From an uncultured Pseudomonadota bacterium (lineage in GTDB: Bacteria > Desulfobacterota_B > Binatia > UBA9968), in contig CAMLCX010000106.1 of assembly GCA_946478635.1 (NCBI GenBank), positions 1 to 11,888 on the forward strand: a stretch of DNA of 11,888 nt. Direction: 5' to 3'. Positions 1 to 7,537 of this stretch are shown here, piece by piece. The notes under the pieces are model-generated. The model did not search any database and was not told the DNA's origin. It saw only the letters and a program-made list of their open reading frames with translations. The position numbers were made by a program, and so were the translations under genes. Position 1 is the stretch's first letter, and each line of letters starts with the position of its first letter.

Positions 1-232
1 TTCGCGGCAGAGCTGCAATCGAGCTGCAACCCTTCCGGAACGAAGGCAAAGCAGCTGTGCCTTGAAGATGCAAGCGGCGAGTTGCCCCATGAGGGCGGCA
101 GCGAAAAGGTCAAACATCGTGCCGAGTGCCCAGACCAATGTGAAACATTCGCGCCGGCGCCTTCGTTCCTCCAGGGTCACACCTCGATCAACAGAGTGTC
201 GTCAGGTTTCCTCGTAGCATGAATAATCCGGG
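1..232. other. Left-edge stretch without a recognisable gene
   Basis: I recognise no gene here. Two open frames compete. On the plus strand, frame 1 is open from the left edge to a TGA at 220-222 (73 codons); it is hydrophilic with several Cys, and could be the C-terminal end of an upstream gene convergent with the neighbour that ends at 233. On the minus strand, a frame from a GTG at 180 (an in-frame stop lies just upstream) runs off the left edge. It begins with a basic stretch followed by a hydrophobic segment, which would suit the N-terminus of a membrane protein. Neither matches a family I know. Small structures include a direct repeat AGCTGCAA at 11-18 and 22-29, and a 5-bp stem with a 6-nt loop at 31-46. 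No T-tract follows that stem. Confidence 0.4.
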
Positions 233-2251
233 CTAACGCGCGGCAGCCGGCTGTCGTGTTTTTAAAATGCGCATGGCTTCTTCCAAATGCTTCGTCGCCT
301 CGTCGATCTTCCCCTGTAAAGCCAATGCTCGACCGAGACTCTCGTGAATTTCGGCGACACCGGCTTGGAGATTCAGAGCTTGGCGAAAATGATCGATCGC
401 TTCGTCCAGTTTTCCCTCCCGAACCAGCATTCGGCCTATATTGTAGTGGGCTTTGGCGTATCCGGGATCGTTCCGCAGCGCCGCTTGGAAGTGCGCCATC
501 GCCTGCTCGTTTTCACCGCGTGCGGCGAGCAGCAGGCCCAAATTGTTGTGCGTGTCGGAGTCGCCCGGGTCGATCGCAAGCGCCCGCACGTAGTGCTGAA
601 CCGCGCCATCCGCGTCACCGCGTTTCGTTAGGACTCGGGCTAACCCGTAGTGAGCCTCGCTGGCATCGGGATCGAACGTAAGAGCAGCCCGATAGACGGC
701 AATGGATTGCTCCAGGTCGTTTTGATCCGCCAAAGCATTGGCAAGCCCAATCCGCGCAGAGACATAATTTGGATTCAGCGCCAGGCTTCGTTGAAAATGG
801 CCCATCGCCTCGGCGGCGCGTCCCTTGGTCAAAAGCGCTGTGGCTAAAAAATGATGCGCGAAAAATGATTTTTCATTGATCGTAAGCGCATGGCTCCAAA
901 GCGTTTCCGAATCGCGCCACAACCTGCTCTGCTGCCAAGAAATCATGCCGAGCGCGAGCAACACAAGCATTGCCATCACTTGACCCGAAAGGAACATGGC
1001 GGGTTTAACTCGACCCGACTGCCAAGCATGCCAGCCGTAAAGCATCGCTCCGCCTGCAAGAAGGGCCCACGGCAAACAGGCGAGATAACTATAGCGATCG
1101 GCGGCGATCTGCGGGCCGTTTTGCGCAACGCCGACGTAGGGCAGCAGGATCACGCAATAATAAACCCAACTGGCGAGCGCCCACGGCCAGCGTTGTCGAT
1201 AAAACCATAAAGCAGCCGTGATCGCAGCCAGCGTCAACGCGCTTAAGACAAAGCTCCAATCAAACGGCGAGAGCGATTCGATCTCGTATAAGTTGGATAA
1301 ACGAACCGGGAGCAAGGTTTTCCACAAATAAAAACCCAGCCCGTAAACGGTCTGGACGACCCGATCGCCAATGCCGTACTCCGCCAGACCATACATCAGC
1401 TTGCTTTGTTGCTTGCCGTGAATCGCCAGCAACCCGGCAATGAACGCCAGCAAAAAAAACGGGGCCTTTTCCAATAAGATGCGCGCAGCCGCCGGAGCGA
1501 ACCCCATCTTTGGTCCGCTCAAGCGGCGCAGCGGGTAGAAATCCAACACTAATAGCGCCAAGGGCAAGGTAACACCGGCGCCTTTTCCGAGGAGAGACAA
1601 CCCATACGACACCCATGCCGCAAACAGCCACTTGAAATAGGAAGCGGCATGCTGATGAACGGCGCTCGCGCGCAGATAAAAAATCAGCGTCAGGATGAAA
1701 AACGGTGCGGCGACGACATTTTCCCGGCCCGACGCCCAGGCAATCGGCTCAACGCGCAGCGGGTGAATGGCAAAGAGGAGAGCCGCGAACGCGGCGGCGA
1801 CGTGCACCGGCAAGTCGGTCCGGCGCGGCGACGAGGCTGTCGCGAGCGACAGCAGTTGGACGGACAAAAAATAGAAGAGCAGAGCGGCGGCACAATGAAG
1901 GATCAGACTCGTCAAATGATAACCGGCGGGATTCATGCCCCACAGTAAATAATCCGCGCCGAGCGTGATCCAGGTCAACGGCCGGTAGAGACTATTGTGA
2001 AAAGTCGTGAACATCCATTGCAAATGTGTCCAGCTCAAGCCTCGATAAGAACGATTTTCTAGAATATTCACCCGGTCATCCCAATTGACGAAATCGTTCT
2101 GGAGCACGGGCGCAAAGACCAAACCCGCGACGACGGTGACGAAGAGCGGAAGGAGCCAATCATGGAGTGCAAAGCCAGCTGCCGCATTGGCGACGGGCGC
2201 GGGTTCCGCCTTGTGGGCTTTTTCCAAAAGAGTCCGGCGTTTCGATGTCAT
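233..2251 (-). CDS. TMTC-like GT-C membrane glycosyltransferase with C-terminal TPR domain
   Basis: This 672-residue polytopic membrane protein is probably a lipid-linked-sugar-dependent glycosyltransferase acting on the outer face of the cytoplasmic membrane. After a basic N-terminus, the first hydrophobic segment (about 33-50) leads into NDFVNWDD (52-59). Its Asp pair sits in the first external loop, where GT-C enzymes carry catalytic acids. The block HPLRVE...GREN (163-178) resembles the HPxHTE...GRA block of eukaryotic TMTC O-mannosyltransferases, and ADRYSYL (384-390) resembles their AERxLYL motif. About 11-12 hydrophobic segments extend to about 439. Six 34-residue TPRs follow (about 464-663). 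A TAG lies directly before the ATG, which fixes the start; no clear Shine-Dalgarno is seen. It is paralogous to the gene at 7538-9547. The sugar and acceptor are unknown. A catalytically dead TPR membrane scaffold is the alternative. The GT-C plus TPR call is firm and the TMTC-like chemistry is inferred. Confidence 0.85.
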   Translation of the reverse strand: MTSKRRTLLEKAHKAEPAPVANAAAGFALHDWLLPLFVTVVAGLVFAPVLQNDFVNWDDRVNILENRSYRGLSWTHLQWMFTTFHNSLYRPLTWITLGADYLLWGMNPAGYHLTSLILHCAAALLFYFLSVQLLSLATASSPRRTDLPVHVAAAFAALLFAIHPLRVEPIAWASGRENVVAAPFFILTLIFYLRASAVHQHAASYFKWLFAAWVSYGLSLLGKGAGVTLPLALLVLDFYPLRRLSGPKMGFAPAAARILLEKAPFFLLAFIAGLLAIHGKQQSKLMYGLAEYGIGDRVVQTVYGLGFYLWKTLLPVRLSNLYEIESLSPFDWSFVLSALTLAAITAALWFYRQRWPWALASWVYYCVILLPYVGVAQNGPQIAADRYSYLACLPWALLAGGAMLYGWHAWQSGRVKPAMFLSGQVMAMLVLLALGMISWQQSRLWRDSETLWSHALTINEKSFFAHHFLATALLTKGRAAEAMGHFQRSLALNPNYVSARIGLANALADQNDLEQSIAVYRAALTFDPDASEAHYGLARVLTKRGDADGAVQHYVRALAIDPGDSDTHNNLGLLLAARGENEQAMAHFQAALRNDPGYAKAHYNIGRMLVREGKLDEAIDHFRQALNLQAGVAEIHESLGRALALQGKIDEATKHLEEAMRILKTRQPAAAR
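263..862 (-). repeat. Six-unit TPR-coding array (protein-level repeat)
   Basis: Residues about 464-663 of the upstream membrane protein form six consecutive 34-residue tetratricopeptide repeats, a 102-nt period on DNA. The typical TPR positions (W/L-G-Y/A-A-P pattern) are visible, with each unit closing on an 'ALxxDP'-like turn. The DNA copies are diverged, so this is a protein-level repeat rather than a DNA satellite. TPRs bind proteins or peptides, and in TMTC enzymes they lie on the lumenal side of the membrane. Confidence 0.85.
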
Positions 2252-2465
2252 CTAAATTATTCTGCCCGGATGGCGCAAAGAGCCCGCGACCCGTTCGCCG
2301 TCCTGCCGCACAGGTCGCCGCGGACGGTCGGATTCGAAGGATCCGTTTGAAGAGTAGAATCCGCTGGTATATCGTGGCGCAATTATCGTCCCGTCAACGC
2401 AAAATCAATGACCTCGGTAGGACTCATGTTTCATCCAGCATCCCGCAGCCTGAAAGATCTCATGA
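2252..2465. promoter_or_regulatory. Divergent intergenic region with weak promoter candidates
   Basis: This 214-bp gap separates the divergent starts of the TPR glycosyltransferase (minus) and the GT2 gene (plus), so promoters for both should lie here. On the minus strand, TTGACG (2397-2392) and GATATA (2373-2368) are 18 bp apart. On the plus strand, TTGAAG (2347-2352) and TATATC (2368-2373) are 15 bp apart, so the same hexamer would serve as a -10 for both directions. A 5-bp inverted repeat, CGGAT/ATCCG, lies at 2329-2345. The matches are partial and this is inference only. I see no coding sequence or structured RNA in the stretch. Confidence 0.25.
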
Positions 2466-3206
2466 ATGAGTGAGGCACAACGCTCCGTCGAGATTTCGCT
2501 CATCATTCCGGCCTATAACGAAGAACAGCGAATCGGCAAAAGTCTGGAGCAAATCTTTCTTTTTTGCAACGCGCAGGCCTTCTCGTACGAAATTATCGTC
2601 GTCGACGATGGCAGTTCCGACGACACGGTCGCGTTGATCCGCCGGCGGTTCGGCGGGCAATCGCAATTGCGCATCCTAGAGCAGCCGGCGCGCGGCGGAA
2701 AAGGCGCTGCGGTTCAACGAGGCATGCTTGAAGGGCAAGGAGAATATTTATTTTTCTCCGATGCCGATCTGTCCGTGCCGATTGAAACCCTGTCGACACT
2801 CCTCACCGAGTTGCGTGGTCATTGCGACATCGCCATCGGCAGCCGCCGGACACCGGGCGCCGTCATTGAAATTCACCAGCCATTTTTTCGCGAACTGATG
2901 GGCAGAATTTTTACTTCGTTGTCGAACCTTGTCCTGGGGCTGCGCCATTCCGACTTTACCTGTGGCTTCAAAGGCTTTAAGCGCGCAGCCGCCCAAGGGC
3001 TTTTCTCCCGGCAGCGATTGCACAACTGGAGCTTCGATTCGGAGACCCTCTATCTCGCGGCTCTTAAAGGATACCGAGTCAGTGAAATTCCCGTCATCTG
3101 GCGTAACGATAGAGCGACCAAAGTTCGACTGTGGAAAGATGTCATGGGTTCATTTCTGGGTTTGCTCTCAATCCGGAAAAATCACCTGTTGGGCAAATAC
3201 CGGTGA
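2466..3206 (+). CDS. Family 2 glycosyltransferase, dolichyl/polyprenyl-phosphate beta-glucosyltransferase type
   Basis: The predicted role is transfer of a sugar from a nucleotide donor to polyprenyl phosphate on the cytoplasmic side of the membrane. This 246-residue GT-A fold protein opens with SLIIPAYNEEQRI (11-23). VVDDGSSDDT (45-54) is the nucleotide-binding loop. FSDADLSVP (97-105) holds the metal-binding DxD. DFTCGFKGFKR (163-173) and NWSFDSETL (187-195) match the acceptor-side and catalytic blocks of the DPG-synthase-like subgroup. No membrane segment is visible, so it is soluble or peripheral. A TGA at 2463-2465 in the same frame forces the start at 2466. An upstream ATG at 2462 opens a three-codon ORF (ATGAATGAGTGA) that overlaps this start. 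The gene lies among four GT-C genes, which as a class usually need polyprenyl-phosphate sugars, so it plausibly supplies their donor. The sugar (glucose, mannose or other) cannot be told from sequence. Confidence 0.9.
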   Translation: MSEAQRSVEISLIIPAYNEEQRIGKSLEQIFLFCNAQAFSYEIIVVDDGSSDDTVALIRRRFGGQSQLRILEQPARGGKGAAVQRGMLEGQGEYLFFSDADLSVPIETLSTLLTELRGHCDIAIGSRRTPGAVIEIHQPFFRELMGRIFTSLSNLVLGLRHSDFTCGFKGFKRAAAQGLFSRQRLHNWSFDSETLYLAALKGYRVSEIPVIWRNDRATKVRLWKDVMGSFLGLLSIRKNHLLGKYR

Positions 3207-3242
3207 TGGAGTGTCTGCTCGACCTGCAAAATTTGTGATGCA

Positions 3243-5471
3243 TCATTTCACAGCGCTCCTCCCGGCGCCCGTTTTCAAAATTCGCAGCGCCTCTTGATAA
3301 TGCTGCGCGGCCTCATCTACTTTCCCCTGCCGCGCCAGTGCTTGGGCTAAGCTGTGATGGGCGTCAGCGTGATTCGGTTTCAAATGTACCGTTTGACGAA
3401 AATTTTCGATTGCCTGGTCGACCCGCCCTTGGGCGATCAAGATTCGACCAAGATTGTAATAGCCTTCGGCGAGCTGCGGGTCGATTTTTACCGCCTTACG
3501 AAAATTCTCGGCGGCATCTTCCCATTCTCCGCGTTGCGCAGAGACGCGGCCCATTTGAAAATAGCCGTTGGCGCTCGTCGAATCGATTTGCAGAGCTCTT
3601 TCCAGTAGCAATTGCGCGCGTTCGAGCGCGCCTTTTCTGGCGCTCAAAACCGCCGCGTTTTCGTAGACGCGCGGGTCGGCGCGATTGAGCTTATAGACAA
3701 GAATGGAGTAGCCGAGCGTGGCAACGGGTTGACCTAACCCATATGAGGCCAAGAGTTCGGCCACATCCTTGGGCAGAAAGAGCTCGCCGCCGTAGAGAAA
3801 ATTTGCGCTAATGGCCAGATGCTCCGGCAAATCGATCTCCCCGCGCGCGGCGCTGCCGAATAAATTGTCCGTCGAATAGAAGTCATCGATACCGTAATAC
3901 TTCGGCGCCGCCGCGCCGAAGTAAAACAACTGGATTTTCTTGACTGCATTTTCGTCCATCCATTTTTTTAATCCTTTTAAGTCCTGTCCCCAGTCGAGAT
4001 TCGAATCGAGCAGCGCTTTGTGTCCGTTTTTCGGGCCGCCGATGAGCTCGTTGAAGTAAGCCAGATAGTGAGGGTATGCGAACAGGGTCGAGCATATATA
4101 CCAGAAGCCGAGGACAATCAGGCCGCCTCTGTTGATGCGAGATCCTGCGCGCCAAAGCTGGACGATCGTTCCGCCGATCACGACAAACAGAAAGGGATAC
4201 ACCGGTAGAATATGCCGCAACCCGATGTTCAGCCGAGCAACCATCGCGCCGCAAAAGTATATTCCGGCAACCAGCAACAAAATCGCCGGCAGCCGATTCT
4301 GACGATTCCGCACCCAGAGCCAAATCGATGCGATAAGCAGGACAATTGTCGGAAGCGGCGTCTTGACCAAAAAGGCCACCGGAAAGTAGGTCCAAAAGCC
4401 TCGATTCGAGACTTCTCCGAAGAAATACATGTTGCGCGCGAGCTCGCTTAGCACATAAAAATGGCCGTAAATCCAAGCCTCAGGGAAAAGGCGGTAGTGC
4501 GTGAGGAGCGGTATTAACTTGGCGCCATACACTGATTCCGACACGACAGGATCGAAGCGGAACGATTGCCCATCACCGATAGCCGCGGCAAAGCGAAATC
4601 CATACGCGCTCCAAAGTATAGCGTACGCAACTATGGCGCAGCAGAGAAAGCAAGCCGCAGATACGCCTGCTTTCTTCCATCTGCTCGTAATCAACCGGGC
4701 GCTGCCGATACGGACTTCTAACGGCTCGGCACTAAATATCTTGATCAGCGCGAGGATGAGCCAGGCAGGCAATATCCAGACGTAGGCGTATTTTGTGATT
4801 ACCGCCACGCCAAGGCAAATTGACGTAGCGGCAAGGTTGAGGCTGTTGAAACGTTGCAACAAACGCCAAACAAAATATGTGCCGATAAAATAGATCGCCG
4901 CAAACGGCAGATCGGTGTGGACAATGCCGCTGTGAGCTAAAATGTTTGGATCCAACGCGAATACGAACAAGGAAATGACAGCTGCCGTAAAACCAAAAAG
5001 CTCCCGGCTCCACAGATAGATCAATAGTCCGAGGAGCGCGGCAACAAGAACCATCTGGAGTTTGGCGTAAAAGAACAGCGTCGTCGCGTCGTTTCGGACA
5101 AAAAACATGTCGTGTGCCAGCGAATAAAAGCGATCGCCGGGCTCGCCTGAGAAGCTTTGGCTCGCCTGTGTTGCCGGCGAGCGAGGGTCGTCAATCTTCA
5201 GCCACAAGAGAGGCAGGGCCGCCCAAGCTTTTGCCAAGGGCGGATGTTCCGGATTGATCCGATAATCGCCCCATCTTAAATAGGAGTAACCAGCCAGCAG
5301 ATGAATGGGCTCATCTATGGTGGGGGATTGCTGAGAAAAACTACCGATGGCGAGAAACCCGAAAACGAGAGCAAAAAGCAAAATGACCGCAGCGGTAGCA
5401 GACCCATGTTGCGTGATCGGAGTCTGCGATTCACCGAAGGTTCGTGCGTTCGGGTTTTGTTGGGCAGCCAT
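3243..5471 (-). CDS. PMT/GT39-like GT-C glycosyltransferase with C-terminal TPRs
   Basis: This 742-residue polytopic protein is a predicted membrane glycosyltransferase using a lipid-linked sugar. A first membrane segment (about 27-46) is followed by PTIDEPIHL (50-58), whose Asp-Glu pair sits at the GT-C external-loop catalytic position, and then NPEHPPLAK (73-81). HTDLP (185-189), NIGLRHILPVYP (415-426) and DSNLDWGQDLK (489-499) are further conserved blocks of this GT39-like group. A soluble stretch (about 476-600) precedes about four TPRs (604-732). Its catalytic core is unlike that of the TMTC-like neighbours, yet the last TPR ends in the same 'EALRILKT' style. GGAAG about 6 nt before the ATG is a reasonable ribosome site. 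It lies 57 bp after the upstream gene on the same strand, probably in one operon with the two genes to its right. Acceptor and sugar are unknown. Confidence 0.85.
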   Translation of the reverse strand: MAAQQNPNARTFGESQTPITQHGSATAAVILLFALVFGFLAIGSFSQQSPTIDEPIHLLAGYSYLRWGDYRINPEHPPLAKAWAALPLLWLKIDDPRSPATQASQSFSGEPGDRFYSLAHDMFFVRNDATTLFFYAKLQMVLVAALLGLLIYLWSRELFGFTAAVISLFVFALDPNILAHSGIVHTDLPFAAIYFIGTYFVWRLLQRFNSLNLAATSICLGVAVITKYAYVWILPAWLILALIKIFSAEPLEVRIGSARLITSRWKKAGVSAACFLCCAIVAYAILWSAYGFRFAAAIGDGQSFRFDPVVSESVYGAKLIPLLTHYRLFPEAWIYGHFYVLSELARNMYFFGEVSNRGFWTYFPVAFLVKTPLPTIVLLIASIWLWVRNRQNRLPAILLLVAGIYFCGAMVARLNIGLRHILPVYPFLFVVIGGTIVQLWRAGSRINRGGLIVLGFWYICSTLFAYPHYLAYFNELIGGPKNGHKALLDSNLDWGQDLKGLKKWMDENAVKKIQLFYFGAAAPKYYGIDDFYSTDNLFGSAARGEIDLPEHLAISANFLYGGELFLPKDVAELLASYGLGQPVATLGYSILVYKLNRADPRVYENAAVLSARKGALERAQLLLERALQIDSTSANGYFQMGRVSAQRGEWEDAAENFRKAVKIDPQLAEGYYNLGRILIAQGRVDQAIENFRQTVHLKPNHADAHHSLAQALARQGKVDEAAQHYQEALRILKTGAGRSAVK
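3276..3662 (-). repeat. Four-unit TPR-coding array (protein-level repeat)
   Basis: Residues about 604-732 of the GT39-like protein form roughly four TPRs: the first degenerate, the next two full 34-residue units, the last ending EALRILK. The consensus is close to that of the TPR tails of the two TMTC-like proteins in this window, although the membrane cores differ. Confidence 0.8.
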
Positions 5472-5528
5472 TGTTGCTTCCGTCGATCCTTCGAGAACAA
5501 GCTTACGGAAACGCGTTAATAGGAGATC

Positions 5529-7535
5529 TCAGCGCGTCATGAGTTCTCGTGCGGCTTCGCGCGCGGCTTTGGACTCGTTTACCAATAATGCTCGTCGTGG
5601 ACCTGCCTCAGCATCCCTAGGAAGTTGCGCTTGGTAGAAAAGGGCCGTCTTGAGGAGCGCATCCGCGAGGCGCTCCCTATCCGCCGATCGCAGTCTTTCG
5701 CGCAAGTCGGCGAGCCTGACTTTCGTTATGCCATAGAGCGGCTCTCCATCCTGCGACGATACGATCTCGCTTTGCGCCTCCGGAAACAAAGAACGAATCA
5801 TGCGGGTAAACACCGGAGGGAAAAAATAGACGAGCGTACGTTCGTCGCCGTACGGCTCCAGCTTTGGAGGAGCCAGCAAAAAGTTTCCCGCAACAAATAC
5901 CGGCTCGAACAATTTCCCCGGCCGGTAGGTCAGAAACCAGCTATTCACCACGACAATCTTCCAAATAAATACTGGATCGACCAACACGAGTGACCCATTT
6001 TTTTGATAGGTTTGGATGCGAACCGGAAGACCGCCGTCACGTTCTTCCTCTTCCCACACCTGGGGCGACATCGGTCTTTTGACAAAATAGATCCAATAAT
6101 TCGCAACCGCGACATATCCCGATAACGCGATTGCGAACGCCGCCGGAACCAACGTCCTGGCGTTAAAATTCGCCATTGATTTCCGAAGGTAGTCAAAAAA
6201 CAAAATACCGGACGTGGCGGCAAACAGAGACGCGAGAGGATTGATCATCAGCGTTCTGTAAGCGTGCGGCGATGCGGACGGTTCGGCAAGCAACCCACCT
6301 TGTATCCCTAAGGCAAACCAGACGAGGATAAAGAGATTGTTCCGTTCTTTCCAAAATCTTAGATAGTAGGCCAGCCCCAGAACGAACAAGATCGACGTAA
6401 CAAAATCCAGAGCGGGTGCATTGGGAAAACCGTGCCGCGGATTGCTGTCCCCTTTATAATTGAACATCACGACATGATTCCTGAAACTTTGCCAAATAGG
6501 ATTATAGCTGTTGGCCTGCGCCACAGCTTGCGCAATCGTTAGCTCGGACGCGCGCACTGTCAGGTCCTTCGGATGCCTCAAATAGTGCGCGCCCAATGGC
6601 GCAAAGACGAAAAAACAAGCGGCGTAGAACAGCAACAAATCGCGACTCCTGGCGAAACGCTCCTTGCGATCGCGTATCGCTCTGACCGCTAAAAATGTCG
6701 TCGCAATAGACAAGGCAATCCACGACGCAATGTAGGTATAAAGACATAATCCCATGAAAACGCCGGCACCGGCGAAGTACCGTTTTTTTCCGGTCTTCAC
6801 TCCTCTGATCAGAAACCAGTAGGAAACCATCTGCAGAAAACTCATGAGCACTGCATCCCAACCCCATCGGCTGATCGTCACGTGCCACTGCGACACCGCG
6901 GTTAGAAACGCAGCCAGAAAAGCCACTCGCATCTCGGTCAGTTGCTTAAAAAGAAAATAAACGACAAGGACGCTTGCGATGCCGGGCAGGACAGACACCA
7001 TTTTGAGACCGAAATATCCCGGTCCCAAGGCCTTCAAAACAAGCACGACAAAATAGAGATAGCCGTTGGATGTTTTGACCCAATCCGGTTTCCACCGGTC
7101 CAGCGGCGTCATTTCCCAAATGGGCGCGTGCTTGCCCTCGAGAATTTCCAGCGCATTCAATCCCGTAAGGCCTTCGTCCAAAGAAAGCGAAAGCGGTTGA
7201 GAATCGATGCGGTGCAGTCTGAACATTGCGGCAACCAGCACCAAAGCGAGCACAAGCAGCAACTCGATTACATTCTTTGACCCGAGCGCCGAGGGTCTTC
7301 CCGCTGACGCGTGACTTTCCCTGTCAACCGCGCCGGCGGCGCTGGCACCGCCACGATACTGGCGTAATGATCGGACAAAGATGAACGAGGCGGCGAGATA
7401 TAAAAGCAAACCGGCGATAACACTCCAGTCAAACGTGAAGCACGATTGGCCGAGAAATCCTAAAAGAAGGGATCCGGCGAGCAGACCGGCAGCGCTCCGA
7501 TTCTGCGATTTTCGCGGTGCTTTGCTGCGTGCCAT
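5529..7535 (-). CDS. GT39/ArnT-like GT-C membrane glycosyltransferase without TPRs
   Basis: This 668-residue integral membrane protein is a predicted lipid-linked-sugar glycosyltransferase. A basic N-terminus and two hydrophobic segments (about 17-55) precede a hydrophilic linker (56-88). The GT-C core then starts with a membrane segment (about 89-105) and SLSLDEGLTG (116-125), whose Asp-Glu pair is the expected catalytic site. HVTISRWGWDAVLM (218-231) and SPHAYRTLMINP (422-433) are recognisable blocks of this family. The C-terminal ~180 residues are mostly soluble and end in a charged helical stretch (about 608-668), which might be a degenerate helical repeat but is not a clear TPR. Its ATG lies 2 bp after the TAA of the upstream gene (TAACGATG) with no good Shine-Dalgarno, pointing to translational coupling. 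It is the only one of the four GT-C proteins here without a TPR tail. The substrate is unknown. Confidence 0.8.
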   Translation of the reverse strand: MARSKAPRKSQNRSAAGLLAGSLLLGFLGQSCFTFDWSVIAGLLLYLAASFIFVRSLRQYRGGASAAGAVDRESHASAGRPSALGSKNVIELLLVLALVLVAAMFRLHRIDSQPLSLSLDEGLTGLNALEILEGKHAPIWEMTPLDRWKPDWVKTSNGYLYFVVLVLKALGPGYFGLKMVSVLPGIASVLVVYFLFKQLTEMRVAFLAAFLTAVSQWHVTISRWGWDAVLMSFLQMVSYWFLIRGVKTGKKRYFAGAGVFMGLCLYTYIASWIALSIATTFLAVRAIRDRKERFARSRDLLLFYAACFFVFAPLGAHYLRHPKDLTVRASELTIAQAVAQANSYNPIWQSFRNHVVMFNYKGDSNPRHGFPNAPALDFVTSILFVLGLAYYLRFWKERNNLFILVWFALGIQGGLLAEPSASPHAYRTLMINPLASLFAATSGILFFDYLRKSMANFNARTLVPAAFAIALSGYVAVANYWIYFVKRPMSPQVWEEEERDGGLPVRIQTYQKNGSLVLVDPVFIWKIVVVNSWFLTYRPGKLFEPVFVAGNFLLAPPKLEPYGDERTLVYFFPPVFTRMIRSLFPEAQSEIVSSQDGEPLYGITKVRLADLRERLRSADRERLADALLKTALFYQAQLPRDAEAGPRRALLVNESKAAREAARELMTR

Positions 7536-7537
7536 CG

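Noticed and set aside
263..862. Regularly spaced repeats resembling a CRISPR-like array
   Set aside because: The period is 102 nt with diverged DNA units, and translation shows TPRs in one long reading frame.
2462..2473. Three-codon ORF (ATGAATGAGTGA) overlapping the GT2 start, possible leader peptide
   Set aside because: It is too short to support and has no clear ribosome site; a chance overlap of two ATGs is the simpler view.
3234..3252. Inverted repeat with a perfect 10-bp palindrome (3236-3245) at the convergent gene ends, possible terminator
   Set aside because: The stem is short and AT-rich and no T-tract follows on either strand, so it is not a convincing intrinsic terminator.
3883..4476. 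197-codon minus-strand frame inside the GT39-like gene
   Set aside because: It overlaps in another frame the conserved blocks of the GT39-like protein (NIGLRH, DSNLDWGQ), which are the real coding signal.
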